The notes under the pieces were generated by a model that was not told the origin of the DNA, made no database searches, and saw nothing but the letters and a program-made list of their open reading frames with translations. Source: Agarophyton chilense (taxonomy: Eukaryota; Rhodophyta; Florideophyceae; Gracilariales; Gracilariaceae). Taken from it: a stretch of 64,000 nt of DNA. The position numbers were made by a program, and so were the translations under genes. How positions within the stretch are numbered: position 1 is the stretch's first letter; each line of letters opens with the position of its first letter. The stretch covers positions 434,001 through 498,000 of the forward strand of contig JARGXX010000026.1 of NCBI GenBank assembly GCA_030374765.1. Direction: 5' to 3'. Shown here piece after piece: positions 10,231 through 22,300 of this stretch.

Positions 10231-12590
10231 AGGGCGGATGATATACGAAGGTAGATGGTGTAGAGTGGATGAAAAGCGATGAAAAAACTTGGAAACCGAA
10301 TAATCCTGATTCATGTAGAGCGGACGGATGGCGTGTCGCCTAGATACCATTGCGGCCTTCGGTGTTGTGCTCGATAAAAGACTCTTCTGTAGTGGCATTG
10401 GCGGAGTTGGGCGGCGACACGGCGGTGGGGCGACGGCTGCGAGATGGGCAGCAGATGAGCACGAGTTTGTCGACGGCGAGATTATTGGTGTTGGGGTGGA
10501 TGTGTGCTCTGTACTGCCGGGGCGGGGTCATGGAGTGGATCTCGTTCGATGCTGGTGAAAGCATGCGTTGTGCAACACACGGTGTTCATGCAGAGGTTTG
10601 TGAGTTCAAATGCGCAGAGCACAGTTCCAAATCGGTACCGAGTGTTGTAGTGGAGCGTGGGGAGGATGAACGAGAGACAAGGACGAACAGCGATATCAGC
10701 AGCTCCTTTTCGAGGTTGGCACGCTCTTACAAGCGTGTTACAAAGGGTGAGAGCGGTACAGTGAAACATCAAACGCCGTTTCAGTTTCATTGCACTCTAA
10801 TGAAAGAGTGTGGCTGCGGAGAGGCTGTGCGACTGCCACCTCACTCTGCGCGTCCCACCATTGCACCGTTTAGTCCTGGGACGGCGAAACGATAAGGCTG
10901 CCAGTTACAATGATCGCGATATTCCACACTGAACCAGCGGAATCACGGAGAACGTGCTAGACTGTCGCAATGAAAATAATAACTCCCTTCACTTGTTTGA
11001 CCAATACCTAGGTCTTAGCTGATGTATAGAGGGCGGGTGTTTTCTTTCATTGGAGGGAATATTAGCTTGGAGAAGAGACATTGTGCGCTTGCATTCGCTG
11101 TCAAGCGGCACTGTGGGGAGGCATAGTGATGGCGTTGAGGTCGCCCGAGCGGTCGATGGGCCGTTGGTGATGGCCATGGCGGCGGTAATGCGGGAACATC
11201 CGGGAACATCCAGGAAACAGCACGTAGGCATTTTGTTGACGCAGAGGTGGGGCTCGACGACGAAGGATTGGTAGATTTGAGTGAATGAAAGTTTCAATGT
11301 CTGTTTCATCCCTCGGTCTTCTGTTGTTGTTGGTCTTCCTTGAGCCGGGTGCAGGCCATCGGCGCAGGGGGCCCACGGCGAGGCGAGGGGATCTGAACGG
11401 AGTGATTTCCGGGCCCACTCACAAGATGATGCGTTTCGGTTGTGAACGGCATCGGCAAGCGATTCGTAACGCAAAAGAAAAGAGTTGGTTGGGAAATGTT
11501 GGGAATGAAAATGATTGTAGTGGGTATGGTATGGGAGAAAGGGGAAGATGGGTTAAAGGGGAAGATGGGTTAAAGGGGAAGATGGGTTGAAGGGGGTAGG
11601 ATCGTAATGAAGGAAAAGAAAAAGAAACATTCGACACTGGGGATTCCAGACCGATCGCTCATGTCAGTACTAACCCAGCTCAAAGTGACTTGGCTTCGCA
11701 GTTCGGGATGGGATGCGGCACATGTCAGCTTGACATGGCCGAATGTACTACACACCGAGGCCACAAAACGTTCATGTACCCCACATCCAAACCGACGCCT
11801 GCACCAAGAATTCACCAGCTTCTACGGCGCCGTTCTGCAGAAGAGAGCTGGAGAAGAGAGCTCGCTGAAGATACACTACATACACGGTACACCGTATCTA
11901 ACAGTTACAGTATCTGCCCAGCAGAAGAAACCAACAAATACATACGAATGTACGGTAATGGCCCGGTCCCCTGTACAGTATGTATCAGCGATATGTAGTC
12001 CACTTCAGATCAACGCAGGACTGTCAGAGTATACTTTTCTATCATTCACACGAGATTGCAAACCCGATCACGACTTTTCATTGTCTACCTACCTAGCTAG
12101 AGGCGCTTGTGGAGAGCACAAACTTGCTTACATTGAGCTCGAGTAGCAACACTCAGAATGATTGCAACCGTCATCTCAAGTCGGGACTCAGTTTTTGTGT
12201 GTACGTTTTGGTTTCACCTGCACTCTGCACTCAGCACTCAGCCGTTCCAAGGTGCAAACCTCCACTGTTTTCTGAATTGTGAGTGTCTGGGATGGAAAAC
12301 TTCGCAAGAGAAGGCCCAAGAACTCTCAATTGAGAAGAAAGAATCTGGGCGAGAGATGGTATCGTTGCGCAGCAGCTAAGGCCAAATGCGGTTCTTCCCG
12401 ATATCTTATGAGGTAATCTGAATGACTCGTATTTCATGTTCTGGCAGTACTGGTCAAAGCACCGGCGATTTAATCGTGCAGGTGTCAAGCCCGTTCCTCA
12501 TTCGGAACGTCGCCAAGAAATTCAATTTGCTCGAGACATGCAGGGTCAAGCACCTAGGAATGGGCGAGGCTCTAGCGCGTATCACAGAGG
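10231..12590. other. no supported gene
   Basis: ORFs up to 181 codons (10350-10895 plus, 10989-11474 minus) lack recognisable motifs and overlap other open frames. A short direct repeat of GGGAACATCC occurs near 11192-11210 and a 17-bp tandem repeat at 11541-11591. Nothing else stands out. Confidence 0.4.
11541..11591 (+). repeat. 17-bp tandem repeat, three copies
   Basis: Three adjacent copies of GGGGAAGATGGGTTAAA at 11541, 11558 and 11575; the third has one change (TTGAA). Confidence 0.95.
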
Positions 12591-12598
12591 TATAAAAG
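12591..12598 (+). promoter_or_regulatory. TATA box of the serine-rich protein gene
   Basis: TATAAAAG about 225 bases upstream of the ATG at 12823, which would give a 5' leader of about 200 bases. No upstream ATG-ORF of note was checked in detail. Confidence 0.55.
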
Positions 12599-12822
12599 GT
12601 AGCCTGGGTTGACGTTGACATCGACGCTGATATCGTACTCTCCGTCATTCGTTCGCACTGCAGTTGGCCCAAACCACCTGTCGTCAAGTCTTCGGAGCCT
12701 CAACCCCTAGGAAAAATTCTCAAGAGCCGAACGCCATTTCTGTACAACAAGTGGCAAAGCTTCGGTTTGACCATCATCATCAAGTATCAGTCGTCTTCGT
12801 ACAAAAGCACTAGTTTTGAAAA

Positions 12823-15225
12823 ATGAATGGAGTCACTGCAGATAATGAGCTTGTGGAGCACCAAGAAGCTTACGATCGCCACTGTTTAAAGCAGAAAGAT
12901 CATGAACACGGCGTTTTTGAGGATTCTCCAGAAACTGGAAGGGGTGATGCTATCGAACATGCAGAGATTGGACGTCGTCGCTATGTGATACGCCATTCAT
13001 TGCAAAAGCCGTTCAAGCTCGTTGGCTCGGCTTTGAAGAAAGCTGCCAAATGTTGTTTCGGATGCACCAGCCGCAGAGAAGACATGACACCTGTGGTGGA
13101 GATCGTCGAGGATCAAAACGCAGGTCCTAGCCCGCACGACCAGTATAATGCTCATATTCCTTCGATTGAGCCAAAAAAAGAAGCAAACGAGAGCCAGGAG
13201 CGTTCAAAACACCACGAACGGCACGCAGAGCCTTCTGGTTGCAGGACAGGTGCGGGAACAGGCTTTGGTGAACAATTTCGTAACCAGGGTTCGTCAGATG
13301 ATAAAAACAAAAGCAATCGTGACAGCTTTGAAAACAAGTACGAAGATGGAATGAAATCAGAGGTTCTCACTGCCCCTCTAGAAGTGAAGCCGGTTAGTCT
13401 TGGCACTAGCTCAGCTGTAGATGACAAGAACAAGGGAGTGTCACGGTCCGGTTCTGCTTCGATTGTAGATCTTTCGTCAGGTTTCCAAGGCGGAGTCGGG
13501 AACACGACGTTAGAATTCCGAAATGCTGCCGTTGAAGGGGGAAATAGGGACCTTTCTGAACACAAGAATAGCGATGAATTCGGAGAGACGTTCGTCGAAG
13601 AAAATATACTGATGACCTCTGATAATCCGTATGAGGACACAGAAGACGATAGTATTGAAAGGTTCCGTGCCAATGACGACCTGACCTTCCAGGACGACAG
13701 CTGTCTACAGTTTTTCGCAAGCCACTCGAATGCATCATCCGATGAGGCGGAAAGTGGTCGACAAGGAAGCTACCGCACGTCATTCACCGGTGCACTATCT
13801 GACCGTAGCTTCCAGAGTGGGTCCAGCAATGCTTTCGCGAAAACTAGCGAAGGATCTTCTTCCACAGAGAGGTCAACCAGCCACTCTAACGATTCGGACG
13901 ACACCAGGGAGTTTTCTAAGGACCGGGAAACTGATGGGAATACGGACAGTGAGAATGAGGGAGGGGGCAAGGAAGACGACGAAAACCCATGGCGCGCAAA
14001 GGTTGTCGCCTCACAATCTACGAGATCCTCACATGATTCGTCGCCCCGCGCTGGGACCCCATCAGCGCAGGCGGTAAACTCCGAAAGCGATGAAAACCAC
14101 AATGTAGTGGATGAAAAAAGCGCAAGGAGTGAAAAAGACGTTGCTTCGCATTCCTCCCGTGATTCTGTGACTGTCTCTGGGACCGCATCGGAGCAGGTGG
14201 CCAATGCAGACAGAAATGGCTATCATGAGGAAGCAGGTGATGACAGTGCCGGGACCGTAGGAGGTGCCGGCTCTCACACATTAAGTGATTCCGCATCCCA
14301 GGAGGGGACCTCCTCGGAGCCGGCGGTCATCTCTGCAAGCGATAAGGATGATGACGAAGTAGACGACAAAAGTGCGAGAAACGCAAACGCCTTATCTTTG
14401 CACTCCCCACGTGGCTCTATGCTCCTCGTGGGCATCCCATCGCAGCAAGCAGTCAACGAAAAAAGTGAGGAGGATCATGGTGACGTTCAGGACGAAGGCG
14501 TAGAGCTTGCAGAAACCGCCAGCTCGCATACTTCAAGTGATTCCAATTCCACTTCCTATTTTGGAAGCCCATCAGAGCAGTCATCCAACGAAGAAAATCC
14601 TGAGATTCACCGGACGAGCGAAAATGAACAGAATGACTCTGTGCTTGGCATGATGCTGTCAAAGTTGCGCTCCGTTTTGGGGAGCTTGCGCCATGGAAAC
14701 AGCGACGTTCAAGGCGAAAGCCGTGACACATTACAGTCTGAACTGAACTCCACAAACGACGCAGGAACTTCTCGCAACGGTTCTGAAGACGAAGGTGAAG
14801 TTGCAACTCTTTCCGTTTCGTCATCACGGCACTCCTTTTCTGCAGTTGGGCGCTCACCCGGTAGTACAGGGGTTTCCGGGTCCGGTCATGGATCTCAATC
14901 CAAAGATAGTGATGAGGAGAATGGAATAGATGAACCCTCTCAAGAGGAGCTCGCCCTCCGTCATCCTTCCACACATCATCATGATGATGCTGAATCGGTC
15001 ACACTACCAAGCTATTCAAGTGGCGCGTCCTTTCAAAGCTCGGGTCATACCTCTCAGTCAGCATCATCAGGGGTTGCTGAGTCATTGGAAGACTCGGACC
15101 ATTCGTCACAAGCGATGGGTTCTTCCTCCAATGCTGGGTCGTTTGAAAGTTCGGACCAGCGTTCTCGATCTTCATTGCATGCCAGCACGTGCAACGTGTC
15201 CACTGACTCTGACCACTCATCGTAG
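12823..15225 (+). CDS. 800-residue acidic serine-rich repeat protein, unknown function
   Basis: Long uninterrupted ORF of unknown family. Residues 1-95 are mixed and include a basic patch with cysteines (HSLQKPFKLVGSALKKAAKCC), which could bind lipid, nucleic acid or a partner. Residues 100-390 are charged and Ser-rich. Residues about 396-597 contain five degenerate tandem repeats of roughly 42 residues, each starting near (A)SxS/SHSSRDS, passing a G-x-P/A-S-x-Q-A-V segment and ending in an acidic stretch. Residues 604-622 (DSVLGMMLSKLRSVLGSLR) form a possible amphipathic helix. The tail is almost entirely Ser, Asp, His and Gly. There is no signal peptide or membrane span. Composition suggests an intrinsically disordered, possibly heavily phosphorylated protein. 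The stop at 15223 is TAG, and the same frame stays open with the same composition for 23 more codons to a TAG at 15295. TATA box at 12591. Confidence 0.7.
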   Translation: MNGVTADNELVEHQEAYDRHCLKQKDHEHGVFEDSPETGRGDAIEHAEIGRRRYVIRHSLQKPFKLVGSALKKAAKCCFGCTSRREDMTPVVEIVEDQNAGPSPHDQYNAHIPSIEPKKEANESQERSKHHERHAEPSGCRTGAGTGFGEQFRNQGSSDDKNKSNRDSFENKYEDGMKSEVLTAPLEVKPVSLGTSSAVDDKNKGVSRSGSASIVDLSSGFQGGVGNTTLEFRNAAVEGGNRDLSEHKNSDEFGETFVEENILMTSDNPYEDTEDDSIERFRANDDLTFQDDSCLQFFASHSNASSDEAESGRQGSYRTSFTGALSDRSFQSGSSNAFAKTSEGSSSTERSTSHSNDSDDTREFSKDRETDGNTDSENEGGGKEDDENPWRAKVVASQSTRSSHDSSPRAGTPSAQAVNSESDENHNVVDEKSARSEKDVASHSSRDSVTVSGTASEQVANADRNGYHEEAGDDSAGTVGGAGSHTLSDSASQEGTSSEPAVISASDKDDDEVDDKSARNANALSLHSPRGSMLLVGIPSQQAVNEKSEEDHGDVQDEGVELAETASSHTSSDSNSTSYFGSPSEQSSNEENPEIHRTSENEQNDSVLGMMLSKLRSVLGSLRHGNSDVQGESRDTLQSELNSTNDAGTSRNGSEDEGEVATLSVSSSRHSFSAVGRSPGSTGVSGSGHGSQSKDSDEENGIDEPSQEELALRHPSTHHHDDAESVTLPSYSSGASFQSSGHTSQSASSGVAESLEDSDHSSQAMGSSSNAGSFESSDQRSRSSLHASTCNVSTDSDHSS

Positions 15226-15297
15226 GTCATGACATCCTCATCCGCAGACATGCTCACGGACTCTGACGAAGTAGAGTACACAGAAGAATCCGAATAG

Positions 15298-17430
15298 AAA
15301 GGCTCAGGATGGCCTCTTTTCTCGCAAGATCCGCGGAGAGCGAAGCACATCTTTGAACTCTTCGCTTCGCTCTTGACTTCTGCACGCCTGAATCTTACGC
15401 GCGAGTCAAAGCATGACGTGCTGTCGAAGCCCGTTGGTTGTTGATTATCACAACACACTTGCGTCTTCTGCATGAGGCGTCGGACTTGGTGGCGACTTGC
15501 TGCACTTCCTCATTTTCTGAAACCTATGGTTTCGAAATGAAGTGAACAGGGGTTCTGTGTGATGTTTAGGAAGCTATGTTTTCGTTAGACTATGAGAGCA
15601 TCAGGCCCCACAAGCATCTTCAGTCTGCGTAGTATCTTTGTTAACAATGGTACGGCCATCCGCTCGGTCGTTCAAGTTGATTAGTACATTGTCAGTTCTC
15701 TTCTCTAGTACAGCTCTAGTTTGGGTGAATATGAAAGTTACTCGCTGGCCGTTTCACCTGATCTCGCCAATGACACGGGGGTGAGATGGGAAACACCTCG
15801 TCAACGGCTTTTTTGGCGTCAAACGCAATACAAACAAAGCCTTTTCTTGCAGTGTACACCTTGGGTAACGAACTCAAGTGGTCAGGTGAAGGAGAACATA
15901 AGAAGAAAAGGGTGGTTGGCTTCAATAACGAAACGGTCTTGCGGTGGGTAGCTCCAGCGAAGCTTGGTACTCTTTTTGTTCAGTTTGAGCACCCGAGTAT
16001 GTGTGGGGCGACTACGGTCTTTCAGTTGCTGGCTAAGGTATTAAAGAATGTTTGACAGGTTGCTGGAGTGCTAGGCTGGTCCGTGTTTGACGTGAAATAA
16101 AGCTATACTGTTTCATGAAGCATAGGGGGACCTCACCAATCCGAACGGACGAGGACAACTCATAGAGAGAACGAGCACATCTGGAGACGGGTCACCCCCC
16201 AGCTGATAAATACAATTCTGTTGGCATGAAAATCACATGCTGGGCAGTATTGGTGACTGGTTAAATCTGAATGATTCTAAGGATGATGCCCCATCAACCA
16301 TTAAAAAAACTGTGGCGGACAGTCTGTTCAACGTACGAAGAGTACGACAGCCAATCTGGCTTTCTTTTTTTCTGTTCATTAACCCGCAGCCTTCAAGCAA
16401 TGTTGTCCCGACTAACTTCAACGTCACAGAAGGGCTTCCGAAACACATTCCCAGCACCCCAGCCAAAACCACTGCCATCCCAGACATCCCACTCCGAGAA
16501 CTTCACTTTGCCACGGTCTTCAAATTCAAGTCACGATTGCAAAGCTCAGCGACAGGTAATTCCTTACGGTAGACTGCTTTCAGCTCAGTTTAAATACGGC
16601 CAGCGTTTCAATCACCCTTGAACATCTCTCACCATTCTACCAGAGTCTTTACTTCCTATCTTCTCTTACCCTATTGCAGGTTGTGAAACAGTTCCGGTGC
16701 TACCGTTGTAAAAATTATCCTGCTTCTCATATTCCTTTTCCTTTTCATTTCTTTGTCCCTTTTCTCATTCTTTCTTTACTGAATAGATTTCTTAAAAAGT
16801 GCGAATCACAATACTCCCTGTTCAAATGGACAACACTTTTAAATGTTTCAACAATCAAACAGACAATGAAGAAAAGACGTGGAATTTGCGAAATAGGAAG
16901 TTTGGAACATATGAGAACACGAAGGAAAGTGCAGCTCTTTGCATTTTATGTGTCTCTTTTTCGCTGTCTTGTGGAGGAATATTACCACGTGATATTGGCC
17001 ACTGAAAATATACCGTTTCGGAAGCATTCTTTTCCCCTCTACATTCATCGTTTCAGATAGTACAACAGAGCTCCATTGCCAGTCAAGAAATTGACTGAGA
17101 ACGCAACAACGAAAAAAAACGTATGACTGTCTCTGAAAGAACTCCCAAGCTTTCTGTTGTTTTGCTATGGTTGAAGAAAAACTGAGTACTTTGCATGTAC
17201 TAGTGGCATGGCCTTCTTCCCTGCTCCCTCTCTTCTTCTTCTTCTTCTTCTTGTTGTTGCTACGACCATGCTCGAAAGCGGGCGGACCCTGCACTAAATC
17301 TGTAAAGGGCGCCTTTCATTATCACTTTTGATACAAGTGGACCCATGCAACTGGGCGTGGGCGAAAGACTGGGTTGATTGAACGAGGCTGTGGCGAAGAT
17401 TTAGGGGTGTTGGATTAAAGGATTTACAAA
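15298..17430. other. no supported gene; microsatellite
   Basis: Short ORFs (15786-16055, 16237-16572, 16674-17060 plus) have no recognisable motif. A CTT microsatellite sits at about 17231-17252 and produces a spurious lysine-run ORF on the minus strand. The stretch 17430-17679 may already be leader sequence of the viral capsid insertion that follows. Confidence 0.4.
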
Positions 17431-17679
17431 AGTCTTGACTTTTCTTCACCCAACAGAGCCCCCGTTACATCTATCCTCGACAAGAAGTCTGGCCGCTCTC
17501 GGAAGATTCCACGCCCGCGTAGCGGCTGAAAAATCGGACGCAATGGGCTCTGGCAGGGGGTGCAGTTCCGTGGAGGAGGGTTGCCGGCGATTCCAACGAA
17601 TTGCATCTATCTCAGTAAGTTGTGTATTGCCGCGCTACGTGCTCTAACTCGACACTTCCGTGCTACGCTTTTAAGCGCC

Positions 17680-19128
17680 ATGGCTGCGACACAGAGCGCG
17701 CCAAACACCGATCCGTACCCTCTGTCAGACGTTCTCATACGCCAGTTCATTGATCAGGTCGGGGAGGATCAATTCCGCCGCTACGACAGGTCATTGGTTT
17801 CCCAAGCCTGTATTGCGCAGGGACAAGACGTGGACCAGAAGCATGTAAGGTACATGCTGGGTCCGCGTGACCGAGCGAGGGGCGACGTCTTCAAGACGTT
17901 GTCTAATAGGAATCGCAATGTGATTCCTCAGTGGATCGACCTGAACGAGGCTCTTCATCAAGAGCTCACCGCTCTGGTCGAATATCACCTCAATGTCGGC
18001 CTAGGCTACAGACGAGCCGACCTCAGTGCAGTTTTGTTCCGGTTGGGCGCTGCGCTTGCGTATTATTCCAACTAGGGCGAGATCAGTACCCAACTGATCC
18101 GTGGAGGACAGCCCGTCGACTGTCAAGCAATGCGTGTGTTGATGGACGATATGTCCATGAAGGGGGCGGTCTTCTGCTTGAGACAGGCGTCGTTCATTGC
18201 CGCACCGGCCGCCTTCTGGGTCCTAGCAGCGGCCACCAACGGAGAAGGAGCCGCTGTGTGTCCGACCAGTTTGATGTCGACGCACAAGCGAACGCAATCC
18301 GACACACCGAATATGCAGGTGCGGAGTGTTTCGTTGGAATTGTCCACGGCATCCGGATCCTGCTCAGCATGTACGCGTTGAGTGGATGCGGTGCCGTGGG
18401 TGCACTGGCCGTCACGAAGGGCATTCACAGTATTAAAACTGTGGTTGCCCACACTGACGAGGGTGGCTACATCCGCGACGTATTGCGGAGCGGCACGTTT
18501 GATCGCCCCTACGGAGGCGTCTACGTGGAATCTGTCATCGGGTTCACTACCTTCCCAGTAGTGTGCCGCAGTGACAAGGCGGGAGTGCAGGCAGATGGCA
18601 TTGCACTTAAACCACTGCAACATCTGCACTTGCTGACCCTCTCCAATCATACGGAGGCAGGATGTATCCAACTCTTGTCTCAATTGGTAGGGCTACGGAG
18701 GCTGGGCATGCAAAATGATGCCGAGCTTTCAGAAGCGGACAACCAGCGTTTGCGCCGCCGTATAATGGACGCCAGTGATACCTGGTGCACCAATTATGTC
18801 CGCATCATCAGTAACTTCTTTACTGATGATGATGGAGGGGTCGGGCGCGCGTCTGAGGCCCGCAGAGCCATGCATGGCATGGCCGCGCAAGCTGCGCCCG
18901 CCAACCGGCACATAGCCGGTAGAACGCTCACCCTATTCTACTGGGTCGAGCCCACCACGTTGTTCTCACACTTGGACAACTCTGTGGCCACTGCTCATGA
19001 CTACGGCGTCTTAGCTGGGTTTTACGAGCGTACGGAGTCGGATCCGTACCCCAAGCTGCAAATGCTTGTGGAGTCCCCGCTCTACAAAGCTGTGGCTTAT
19101 GAGCACCGTTCTGCAAGGACGGTCCCCG
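17680..19128 (+). pseudogene. endogenous totivirus/victorivirus-like capsid gene, 5' part
   Basis: Nuclear copy of a double-stranded RNA virus capsid gene. The frame opens at ATG 17680 and runs to a TAG at 18073. It continues in the same frame to about 18270, then changes frame and stays open to 19128, where a retrotransposon interrupts it. Motifs in order that match the victorivirus-type coat proteins I know: TKGIHS, HTDEGG, RPYGGV, FYWVEPTTLF and RSART. At least two lesions (a stop and a frameshift) plus the insertion make it non-functional. Totiviruses are non-retroviral, so entry into the genome implies reverse transcription by a resident element; LINE and LTR elements lie nearby. No viral polymerase sequence is seen. 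The 250 bases before the ATG could be viral leader. Confidence 0.75.
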
Positions 19129-19349
19129 TATGAACGACATGGAACTACATGTAATATGCACGAGAGAATAGATATTACATGGCAACCGCTAAAGTGTGTC
19201 TACATGTATTACATAGCAGTAGTTAAGAACATTTATCTAAACACAGCACGATGCTACTGGAAGTCACCCGACTACCGTGTACCTCCGCTACACTTCTCGA
19301 CTAGCTCGACCTAGAACTGTCTTAGTACCCGAATACTGCTCATTACTTA
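19129..19349 (+). repeat. 5' LTR of copia element 1
   Basis: Begins TATGAACGAC and ends ACTGCTCATTACTTA. Its ends are fixed by the matching CCCCG duplications outside the element and by the loss of similarity to the 3' LTR inside it. Confidence 0.95.
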
Positions 19350-19362
19350 GTAATGGGCCCAG
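19350..19362 (+). promoter_or_regulatory. primer-binding site overlapping the gag-pol start
   Basis: GTAATGGGCCCAG directly follows the 5' LTR. CTGGGCCCAT, its complement, is the anticodon stem-loop of eukaryotic initiator methionine tRNA. Priming from a half-molecule of that tRNA is established for Drosophila copia. Here the ATG at 19353, within the site, is also the apparent start codon. Confidence 0.8.
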
Positions 19363-22300
19363 CACCTGGTTCTTCAACTACTCCTAACCGTCCAAGGTTC
19401 TCATGGGATATCAAGAACGTTCCCTGGACGGATGGCAAAGGAAACCAAGAAGACTATGCTAAATCAGTCTCGCTCTGGACTGCGTTTCACAATACGCTAC
19501 CAGACTCCAACTCCAATAAGATCCCGGTAGCCTTGCGCGGGATTATGTTAAAGTCTCAACTGTACGGTAGAGCGAGAGACTTGTGCTCTGCAATCCCAGA
19601 TACCGACGTGGCCTCGGATACGGGTGCAGAGTCGATAGTTAAGGCTATATACAAGCGAGATTCCCTCTCGGTTGTCAGTGAAGTCTATGCTAACTTTATT
19701 GGTCTGCTTCAAGTTAAGCGTGCCACGAATGAATCCTTCAAGAATTTCGAACTCAGATTCGACGCTCAGGCATCAAAGTTTAATGCTCAATCAGGAACTG
19801 CCAAGCTTCCTGAAGCTCTCACCGCGTTCATGCTGTTGGCAAACTCGGCGGTTGAGAACGGACAGCGTGTCTCCGTGTTGGCGGCGGCTTCAACGGACAG
19901 TACGTTGACATCGGAAGCCACGACAACGGACTACCTGAACACAGTGAAGTACGAGAAAATAGCCTCAGTGCTCCGGCAGTGTGACGATGTTCACAATGCT
20001 GCCACAGGTTCGCCAAAATCTCAACCTCTCTCGGCGAGTGCTGCCCAGATTCCGCCTCGCAACTCCAACCGTCATGACCGTGGTCGCTCGAGGGGTATGT
20101 CGCCAACGATGAAGTATCCTTGCGACACGTGCGGCAAGTACGGCCACTGGAAGAGAAACCACAACCCTGACGGGTCTCTACCACCCCATGTTCGCAGCTT
20201 CGATGCACCCGTTTCATCGAAACCTGGTCGTTATGGTTCTAGCAGTGGCACAAAGGTCACAACTGATGGCTACAAGACGGTTTCTTTCAACTCGGCTACC
20301 CTTGTCTGCTCTACAGCGAACGTTAATGTCGGCTCTGTTCCCGACAAGCTTGGTCCTCTCGTAGACGACGGTGCGCCTTACTCGGCGATTGGCCAAGTCG
20401 AGTTACGACTCTTGTCTCAAGAACTTGGTGTTACTGTTGATGGAGCTCTGGACAAGATTCCCGACTCATTGGATGGACACACTCGATGGCAGTATGGCAC
20501 TGGCCAACACGCAAGTCCTCAAAGAGGAATTCTTGGCTCAGTTGTACTTAAGGCCACCTCCGACAATGGCACGATCATCAAAATCACCCACCTAGTCCTT
20601 GAAGGCTCCTCGCAATGGGTGATCGGGCGCAATGTCACCCGCAAAGCTAACATTGTGCATCTCGGACGTAATGCACTATGCTTCGACTCCGCCGGCGAGC
20701 CCGATTCCATCTCCATCATAGATGTTGGGTTCCTTAGTTACATACCTGTTGACAGGTTCACCTCGTCAACGAAGTACCTCGGCTCGACGTTGTATTGTCT
20801 ATCGGCAGTGACACTTGAGAAGTCACCTTGGTCCGATGTGAAGGCTATTGTGGACAAGGTCCATAAGCATGTCTGCGGACATGCATGCTTCAGCGACTTC
20901 AAGCTCTTGCTACAGCGCAACGGTCTGTGGAACCATGCTGTTGCAAGGTATGTTGCTGAAATCGTGGCAAGTTGCACGGCCTGCCGATCAACTGCAGTAC
21001 CTCCGCCTACACGCAAAGTCTCCATAAGCACACTATCCCAGTCATTTAATGATGTAGTCTGTGTTGATCATCTGTTCTTGGATCAACTGTGCTTGATGCA
21101 CTGTATGGACTTGGTGTCGAGGTATTCGGCGGCCTATGTTGTGTCATCTACGGCTCTTCGCGAAGCTGTCATTGGATTTGAAGCCAGCTGGGTGTCTGCC
21201 TTCTGGTACCCAGATGCTATTCGAGGAGACAAGGCCTTCATGGTCGGAGCATTCAAAGATTATTGTGACTCGATCGCAATACCCCTGCACTCCGTTGCAC
21301 CACGCCGTCATGCTAAAAACGCGATCGAGTCCAAGCACATGATCATAAGGAGCGTGTATCTTCGACTCAAATCTGAAGCTGGAGACTCCTTTGACCCTGT
21401 CCTCGCAGCATACAAAGCAGTGACCATATCTAATGACCTGTATGGCAACGACCAACTATCGGCATTCGAGTTAGCAAAGGGCTTCACGAAACCAGTCGCA
21501 AACAAACCTACCGATACCACCGTTCCTGCAGAAATCATTGAAGCCAGAGACCAGTTCATTGCTCGCAGGAAGTTAGCTCGCATTATCAACTCCAAATCGA
21601 TCAAGGAAGCACCCTTCTCAACCGGTGATACGGTAGAGGTGTTTCTCAAAAAGGACACAGAGAAGAGAGGTCATTGGTCCACGCCGAAGACAGTGACATC
21701 TGTCAACAAACTTGGTCGCTCGGTCACTGTACCAGGCAAAGGTGGCAGCGAGATTACAGCTGCCTTTGAAGACACTAGACTGTCACTCCCGGACACCAGC
21801 TTCTCAAAGCTCGTTCAAGATGGCCTTGATGCCATCAGCAAAGCAAACGACATTGATGAACTGAAGACAATCAGTGATGTGCATGAACACACACAAGAAA
21901 ATGAAGAGTCTGATGTCCTCGACGCCAATTTTGATGGCGACGACTGTGGGAACAACGCCAATATTGGCGACAGGGTAGAAGTCTTCTGGCCTCTAGATAA
22001 CACTTTTTACTCAGGGACTGTGCACTCGGCAGCTGATGATGGGCATGTAAATCTACACTACGACGATGGTGGGACTGAAGTGCTTGACATGACTAAAGAA
22101 GTCTGGAACTACACGGACAGCCTGCCTGCCAACTCCAGCCAAATCGCTAAGCCACTGGCAGTGGTTAGCCAAGAAGATGCCGTACTCAAATCGATGCTCG
22201 ATCACTTTGGCAACAAGCCATTCCTTCAGCATCAGGCACAAGGATTTGATCAATATCCAATGTACAATGCATACAAAAAGGAAGAGGACAGCTTTCTCAA

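Noticed and set aside
10989-11474. 161-codon minus ORF
   Set aside because: No recognisable motif, overlaps other open frames on both strands, and no conserved features.
15054-15473. 139-codon minus ORF with Ser/Glu-rich sequence
   Set aside because: Mostly antisense to the serine-rich protein gene; its composition mirrors the repeats of the sense strand.
16848-17294. 148-codon minus ORF with a lysine run
   Set aside because: The lysine run is a translated CTT microsatellite; the rest has no motif.
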